From: Cololabis saira
Lineage: Eukaryota > Chordata > Actinopteri > Beloniformes > Belonidae
Direction: 5' to 3'
DNA length: 64,000 nt
Assembly (NCBI RefSeq): GCF_033807715.1
Contig: NC_084607.1
Coordinates: 14,585,941 to 14,649,940 of the forward strand
Shown here in pieces: positions 57,451 through 64,000 of this stretch (position 1 is its first letter; the number at the start of each line of letters is the position of its first letter). Below the pieces are notes generated by a model. That model was not told where the DNA came from. It was given only the letters and a program-made list of their open reading frames with translations, and searched no databases. Made by a program: the position numbers and the translations under genes.

Positions 57451-60400
57451 TGTTCCTCCTTATCCCATTAAACATGAAACAGTTTAATCTCTAAAAGTTG
57501 CTGACATGCAGGGAAACGCTTAAGCGTGTAGCTGCTGTTTGATTTGTGGAGAAAATCAAGGTACAACAACATGGCCTCTGAACTGCGGTGTGTGTGCATG
57601 GCGCCTATGCACAAAAGCAGAGTTTACACATCATAATTATAGCATTATTTTAATCAGCGTCAATTACAGCATCACTCAAAAGCACAGTAAGAGGGAAATC
57701 CCAAACAGGCATGTCACTTGTTTCTGCCTACTCAAACTGCGCAATATTAAAGACTCAAACTGTCAAAGCTTCCAAGTTTTTTCTTCGATAGCTTACCCGA
57801 CTTGAACACGTTCCGCTTCTTTTCATGACATGTAAACAGGTTTTGACACGGGTCTGGTTAAATGTGTAAGACATGCTGGAGAAAAAAAAAGGAAAGGAAA
57901 GGGAAGGAAAGGGAAATGCCAGTGCAGAAAAAGATGGAGAAAAAACTCAGACCTGTCAACACACAGTACCTGCTTTAAATCTGTTCCCCATTTCAGGCAA
58001 TCTGTGGGAACCAGGCCTGTGGAGTCTAATCCTGTTTTCATCCGTACCCCTTCAACACCCCCCTCATCTGTATCACACTTTCAATTCCACTTGCTGGTGC
58101 CTTTGTGTGATTTTCATTTGATCTCGCTTTTAAAATTCAAAATCTTTTCAAGGATTTTTTTTTTCTTTTTTTGTTGGATTCAAACTGGTGCTGTGAAAAC
58201 CTATTTATGTTTCTAGATTTGCAATTGCAAATCAAGTGTGTGTGATTTAGGGGGAGAAAATGGAGCCCAAAATTCCCCAGTATCACCTTTTATGATTGTG
58301 TAGGTTTAAAATGTTAACAAGGGTGTTTTAGCAAGATGATTTGTGCTGTAACAGCCTGTCTGTAACCGTTTTTGAGCGCGCAGCTCCCTCTGACTGTGGG
58401 AGTCGTCTTCATCAGTGGCACGGAAGCACTAACTTGCTCATTCCTAATGGGATTTTTCATTTTGCTGCACAAAATATTTAATCGCACTGTTAATTAAACT
58501 AAAGTATCTTCTTTAAGTCACTTTATTAACTTTTCTTGCCAAACATTGATCTCAGTACAGGAAAATGCAAAAATTGCAGCTGAACACTTTAAGAAATCAG
58601 GACAAACGGGGTCCCCTGCAGTGACTCTGCAGGGATTATTTTTAACACATTTCATTTTTCTGGCCTTTTGCCGCTTACCAACCATATCACCTCTCGAAAG
58701 TTGACTTCCAAAAGGTGAGAGTAGTTGTTTTCACAGTTTGAAATCAGCATGTTAAAAATGAAAACTGCAGGGCTTTCGTCATGTGTTTTAGTCTCGTTCA
58801 AGCCCACCGACGAGAATACAAGTCCTGCGTCGGCATTAAAGTAGGGGAGAACGAGCATAAGCTTGATCATCTGTAGGAATTTATAGAATCTGTCCATCCC
58901 AGTTACATTTTAAACAATGTAAATAAGAAATCTCTCAATATAATCAAGTAACCAAACATCCATGAGCTCAAACTCTATCAACTCCTCCGTCCATCCATCC
59001 AATAACCCAATATCTTTTATTTTGACATTTGTCCAGCGGAAACGACACCAAACAAAAATGTAATGGCAAATCTCCAAATCAAAAAGAAAGTATAATAATT
59101 CTTATTCCAAATGTGTGTACCAACAGCAGGGCTAAATATTTACCAGTTCACCGCAATCAATAAATTCTCCAAAAGTTTCAGCGTTTGCAGAACAAATAAA
59201 TGAACTAAAACGCATATCTGTGACATCTCATATGACGGCTCAATAAATATTACCTTTTCATCTGAATAGGAGGTGCCGAATGTCATCTAAAAGTTCTCTG
59301 GGTTTTTTGGAGGAAACCTATAATGCTTTATAACAATAGGCTGGAGAAGAGAGAATAACAGCATTACCATCATGGACGTACTTCCTCTCAGATTTAACCA
59401 TTCCCAATAAGGTTTCAATATTGTTCAAATTATTCTTCCCGCAGTGAAAGACCTTTGGATGTTCTTTATCGGTGTCTACTCTGTCCATAAGAAGTCGTAA
59501 GGAAACAAACTTTGGATCCAGAGTTTTGAATAAATTCCTGAGAGCAATTTATACAAAGAAAGTTAATATTGCTGCAGACTGTCATTCATTGTACAAATAA
59601 ATGGTAACTTCTGCACAGAGATATAACTCTAAAAGAGCATATCACAAAGCGCTGACGGTCAGTCTATTCATATTCCTCCAATTGCATGCATTAACATAAA
59701 AAAACAACAACATTCGGTTGTTTTTCAAATGTCAAAGCATAATCAACAACGGTATAATTCTATATGTGTTTAAGCTCAGCAATATGTTCAGTATCTAAAA
59801 TATGAGCTGCCATATGGGAGCTTTTCATGATCACTTGTGTACTTACATTTGTTCTTTGAATAAGTTGCACATCGTATTCATGTAATAGGAAATGACTGTA
59901 TCTCCGAGAATATTACCGCCCTGCTTGATGCCCAGAAAGGGATTTACGTGAGCTTTATGAACTCAGCCACAACAAGTCCCACTTCCTGTGATTATCTGAC
60001 ACAAGGTGCTGACAGAAGCTCACTGTTGACATTTCTGTTTATATTGGCAGTGAAAAGGACAGCAGCGGCAGAGACTTAACAGCGCCGGCAGAACTCCCGT
60101 GTTTGCATTCTCTTCTTTGTCGCTCCGTGTTGGAGGACTTGCCGTATCATCTGCACTTAAACGAGATGTGTGCTCCTGACCTGTGGTGACAAACCGGCAT
60201 TGTACATCAGGGTTGTATCGTCCCTGTCGCAGTGCAGTCGGTCCGGACGCCTGAAACAGCTAAAACATCACAAAAGCAAATTGTAAAAGCCCCATTGTAC
60301 GGATGCATATCAATAAGTAGTACGTGTAATGGATGGAGGGTCAAAATGCCAGTGTTTTTTTATGCTGTGGTCTGATTCTAACCTGATTGGTTTATGTTAA

Positions 60401-60687
60401 AAGTTGTTATTAGAATAACACGGATCCTACTTACCATAAAATAACCGGCGATGATAATGGCAAATGATTTGTTGCATTAAAACCACAGTTTTTGCATTTT
60501 TCTCTTTTTTTTCAAGCTAATGGATTTTATTTTACTGTATATTCTCTGAAAGCATATGCAGTCATGCGTGCGAGCAAATCTGTTTCATGAATACGAAGCA
60601 TTATTAAAGGCAGAAATTAAGAGGCTGTGAATTAATCAGTTTTGTATTGCTGTGCGCTGAAAACAAAAACACATAGGCCTACACATA
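57451..60687. other. Gene-free interval, nothing specific
   Basis: AT-rich sequence with a purine-rich run (57880-57918) and T runs (58155-58172). Overlapping short open frames lack domains. The stretch around 59600-60010 has mixed composition but no decisive motif. Confidence 0.4.
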
Positions 60688-61480
60688 CACTGCTCAAAAA
60701 GTTACAGGAGCACGTTTTAATCAGCGTATATCAGGGTAACAATGAGGTGACGTTTTGTTTTCCATCTTCATCTTTACTAAACGTTTTTCAATAGTTTTGC
60801 ATTTGGTTAGGGTCAGTGTCACTACTGGTATCATGAGGTGATACCCGGACCCAGCAAAGGTAGCACAGGAAGTCCAACTCCTCCACGACGGCCCATGAAC
60901 ACGTATCATTGCCAAGAGGGTTTGCACTGTTTCCCAGAACAGTCTCGAGAGCTTGGGGGAGATTGCAGGAGACAGGCACTTTCTCTCGAGAGGTGGCCTG
61001 GGCCGGAGAAGGTCCATCACCCATTAGCAGGACTGGTATCTGCTCCTTTGTGCAAGGAGAAACAGGATGACCATCTCACTCACCAAACACTTAGAAACAG
61101 ACTTCCTGAGAGTGGTCTGAGGACCCAACATCCTTTAATGGGCCCTGTGCTCACTTCCCAACACCATGGAAGCACCGTAGAAGACCAGAGCTGGCAGGTC
61201 TGCAGCTGGTGCCCTGTGCTTTTTCACAGACGAGAGCAGATTCACCGTAGGGCCTTAGGCCAAGGTCTGGCGTCCTGTGAATCTACTCACAGCACCATAA
61301 GTCCACTCATCCCTACATGAACCTCAGTCATCTCTGACAGTTGCCAAACTCTTCCTTCCAGTGTTTTTTGCAGTGTTATTTACCTCACATCTGTTGAAAA
61401 TATTTTTGTGATTTGTCTGATTTTGGAGCTGGTACAACACAAATAACTAGCAAGCTTTTTTTTAGTTTGTTCAACTTTTT
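60688..61480 (+). mobile_element. Tc1/mariner-type transposon, internally deleted and degenerate
   Basis: The left terminus CACTGCTCAAAAAGTTACAG after TA (60686-60687) matches the CACTGCTCAAAAA-type inverted end of a common fish Tc1-like element. The interior then follows its transposase gene: a start region at about 60834 (ATGAGGTGATACC), a helix-turn-helix region in broken frames, and, in one frame, RNRLPESGLRTQHPLMGPVL (about 61087-61146). TTCACAGACGAGAGCAG (about 61219-61235) holds the first catalytic Asp (TDES) in another frame. The remainder of the catalytic domain is missing. The right end is uncertain: only T-rich sequence near 61458-61485 could be a relic of it. Confidence 0.8.
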
Positions 61481-64000
61481 TCAGTTGTTTTGATTGTGTA
61501 CTGAACTTGTGAAGGCTGGGTAGGAAAATCTTCTCTGACAAGGCAGCTGCAAATTGGCCTTAGCATTGTTAGCATCATTAGCATTGGTATCGACCCAGTC
61601 GTAAAGGAGGGCATGTACGGAGTGATGTAGAGCAAAGGGAAACACAACAGCTTCAGCAGAAACTACAACCCTTCTGGATGGAAGGTAAAACATCTTTAAG
61701 AACCAACAAAAACAAGTCAATTTGCTATATTCAAGCCTTTGAGGATCGGAGAACCACCAGGCCCACACAAGTCATTCCCATCTACATATCATTATCTATC
61801 TGTCCATATACAATCAAGTAAATTCATGGTGTTGCACTTCCAATTTATTAAGCTGGCCGTCTTGCAGGAGCTCAGCCTCAGAGGAAGTTTTGAGTTTTAC
61901 ACAAAGATCTTACTATCAAAGCAGTTTGGTCAAGTTTTACTCATCTCATGGCCTCTACAGTCTCACAACGTCGTCAAAAGCTGTTAAGTTGTCTAGGAAT
62001 TCAATTCCCTCCATCTTGATTGTTCTCCCTGGTTTTGACAGTTATGGTCACTCCACTTCTGAATCTTAATCTGGAGTTTTTCTTTATGGTATTGAAGCCG
62101 ATGGGGCCTCAGGCCTTTGCAGTGCACTAACTTCACTGATTGAGCCACTTCATCGTGGTTTGTGTAAAGAGTTAGCTTAGAGTGATGTTTCTCCACAGCT
62201 CCATTGAGTTCTTGATCGAGGTTATCAGTGCTGTGTTCATATCTTTACAGTATGTGGGGGATACTGGAGGAGATGAGGGTAGTGACCTGCTCTCGGCACT
62301 GTGAAGTGTGACCTTTTTGGTAGCTGCCGTTACTTTTGGTGACAACAGTGTACTAGAACCAGTGTGACCAATGCTGCTTCATCAGTAAAAGGCGCCTCTC
62401 TCCAGCCTCGAACGTGCAATCTTGCTTTCCTCCTCAAAATATTTATTTTGTTGTTTCCTGCTGGGGACAGTTATCATGGTTCTTGGTTATTTCAAACCAA
62501 GACAACTCAGGCATAAAAAACCCCCCTGATGTATATCTCCAAACCTAGGATTAAATGTATGTGTTATGTTTATATCCAGTATGATCCGTCACCAAGCTTT
62601 CTCTGCCGGAAAGCATTTGACCATAATGACTGTGGCATCCAACTTTTCCCATGACATTTAGAGGTTAATTTGCACTGGTTTCATGGTCATTTATCGATGG
62701 CGGGTTCAGAAATTAGCATTCACCACGCTACTTATTGACAGAAGTGTTTAATAACCCGTCAAATCAAACAGGATGGCAGTCGGGAAATGCTCCTGTGCAA
62801 AGAAAATAGGTTGTACTCAAACTGCATTTATTTTTAAGTTTACACAGATCATTGAAGTCACAATGATAAAGCAAAGATGTTTCTATCTGGAAAGATGTTT
62901 TAGCCTATCTAGACTAGCATTATAAGCGCATTTATGGCATGGAAATGTTGTGGTAAAACATCCATCGCTTTGATCCAGATGGATTTGGTCAGTGTGGAGG
63001 AGACAAATGAAGAGGAGGAAAGGGATTTTTCTCATACTCATCAAAGGTTTAAGGTTATTTTTTTCTCTCTTGTAGTCCCACCGTGTGAGATTCTGTCTTA
63101 CTCTCACCTTAAATCCCTATTTCCAATCTTTAACACAATCCATGATTGAATCCATGAATGAATAACTATTTTTTTCCCCTGTAATGCTCCTCCAAAGAAA
63201 GCGCCGCAGGTTACAGAACAAAGCATATTTATCATCATGTACTCCATTTGGAAAGAGTATAGTGACACTAGTTGAAACGCTCGGCGAATCGTGTCAATTT
63301 TCATCAAGGAAAATAGTTCAAACCCTCAAAATGCATTGCACATAATTTCTGTGATCTCCCATATAATTCCAGCCTTCCTCCTCCAACCTTATCTTCCTGT
63401 AGCCACTGTTTGCCTGGATGTGTATAATTCTACATCCACAGATTCACACGGCATGTCACCAACTCAAAGTGAAACATACTTACGTTCAAAGGAGTCCTAA
63501 TGTGGAGTGATGGGTGGGTCTGCAGTAGCCTCACAGTCGCTGACACACAGCTGTCTTTGCTATAAATCTGGTTAAATCCAGGAAAAAAGGAGAATAAAGG
63601 CTAAAAAAAAACTTCTATTGCTACTTCTTAGAGTAATAAATTGCTTCATCTCTAAAAGAGTCGCAAAAGTCCTCTTCTATTTGGTGTCAATCGAGCGATC
63701 CGAAAGAGAGAGGCAGTCAAAGCAACATCTGCAGGTCTCATGACATCCAGCAGTTCTTCCAGATTACACATTTGTGACTGAATTTTAATAAGAACGCAGA
63801 TCTGACTTTTAGCATATATTTACAAGTCAAGGTTAATCCTACAGGTTAATAAATACAATTCATGGCCTTGTCCTCTATCTGCAAACCTTCTGTGGGAGGT
63901 TATTATATAATTATATCATTGCATTTGTCATTTGGTTCCACCCTTGGGGTAAAGAACAAATTAAAGCAGTGAGTATGTTAGCTTTATAAGCAGAATGTCT
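61481..64000. other. Gene-free interval to the window end, nothing recognised
   Basis: No coding exon, RNA gene or clear transposon end. Minus- and plus-strand open frames of 65-95 codons have no domain. The segment 61990-62480 has mixed composition and may be an unrecognised repeat. The remainder is AT-rich. Confidence 0.4.

Noticed and set aside
60838..61320. 160-codon open frame as an intact gene
   Set aside because: Only its second half is in the transposase frame; the first half is frame-shifted helix-turn-helix sequence of a dead Tc1-type element.
61990..62480. Possible decayed retroelement or exon
   Set aside because: Mixed composition suggested a repeat, but no motif, terminus or protein similarity could be identified.

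Overview
The window looks like teleost fish genomic DNA. It carries the last coding exon of a UNC4-type paired-class homeobox gene (uncx), followed by more than 62 kb in which I find no further host coding exon. The origin is indicated by vertebrate gene structure (intron inside the homeodomain, long 3' UTR), AT-rich sequence dense in stop codons, and a fish-type repeat mix: L2-like LINEs, Tc1/mariner relics, a Harbinger-type element with a Myb-like ORF, a hAT non-autonomous element, a Penelope-like inverted pair, and long GATA, TA and CCAT microsatellites.

Layout. 1-290 is the end of the last uncx intron. 291-1241 is the terminal uncx coding exon: homeodomain residues 47-60, the UNCX-specific basic segment and an eh1 (Groucho/TLE-binding) motif. 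1242 to about 1695 is the 3' UTR, which begins with a palindromic MITE-like repeat overlapping the stop codon. From about 1.7 to 9 kb the sequence is repeat-poor and rich in homeodomain-type motifs, as expected of conserved noncoding enhancers downstream of a developmental regulator. 9-21.5 kb is repeat-rich: CCAT microsatellite, LINE fragments, a 350-bp inverted-terminal element, a 234-bp GATA array, and a Harbinger-like element nested in an LTR-like sequence. 21.5-42 kb is mostly repeat-poor and holds several blocks that read like conserved regulatory DNA, interrupted by a few LINE relics. 42.7-54.3 kb is a second repeat-rich zone (Penelope-like foldback, Tc1 relics, hAT element with internal iterations, L2 3' end, TA array, SINE-like fragment). 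54.3-64 kb is again mainly repeat-poor, with one degenerate Tc1-type transposon at 60.7-61.5 kb.

How it fits together. uncx is the only host gene visible. The long gene-free flank is best read, by inference, as part of its regulatory landscape, with transposons accumulated in the less constrained intervals. None of the transposon genes looks intact. Conservation itself cannot be assessed from one sequence, so the regulatory blocks are hypotheses. I found no convincing tRNA, rRNA, CRISPR or prokaryotic feature, and no evident new multi-gene system. The most unusual items are the MITE at the uncx stop codon, the nested Harbinger with a short Myb-like ORF and a recoverable target site, the Penelope-like inverted pair with a hammerhead-like core, and the iterated hAT element with an exact 8-bp target duplication.
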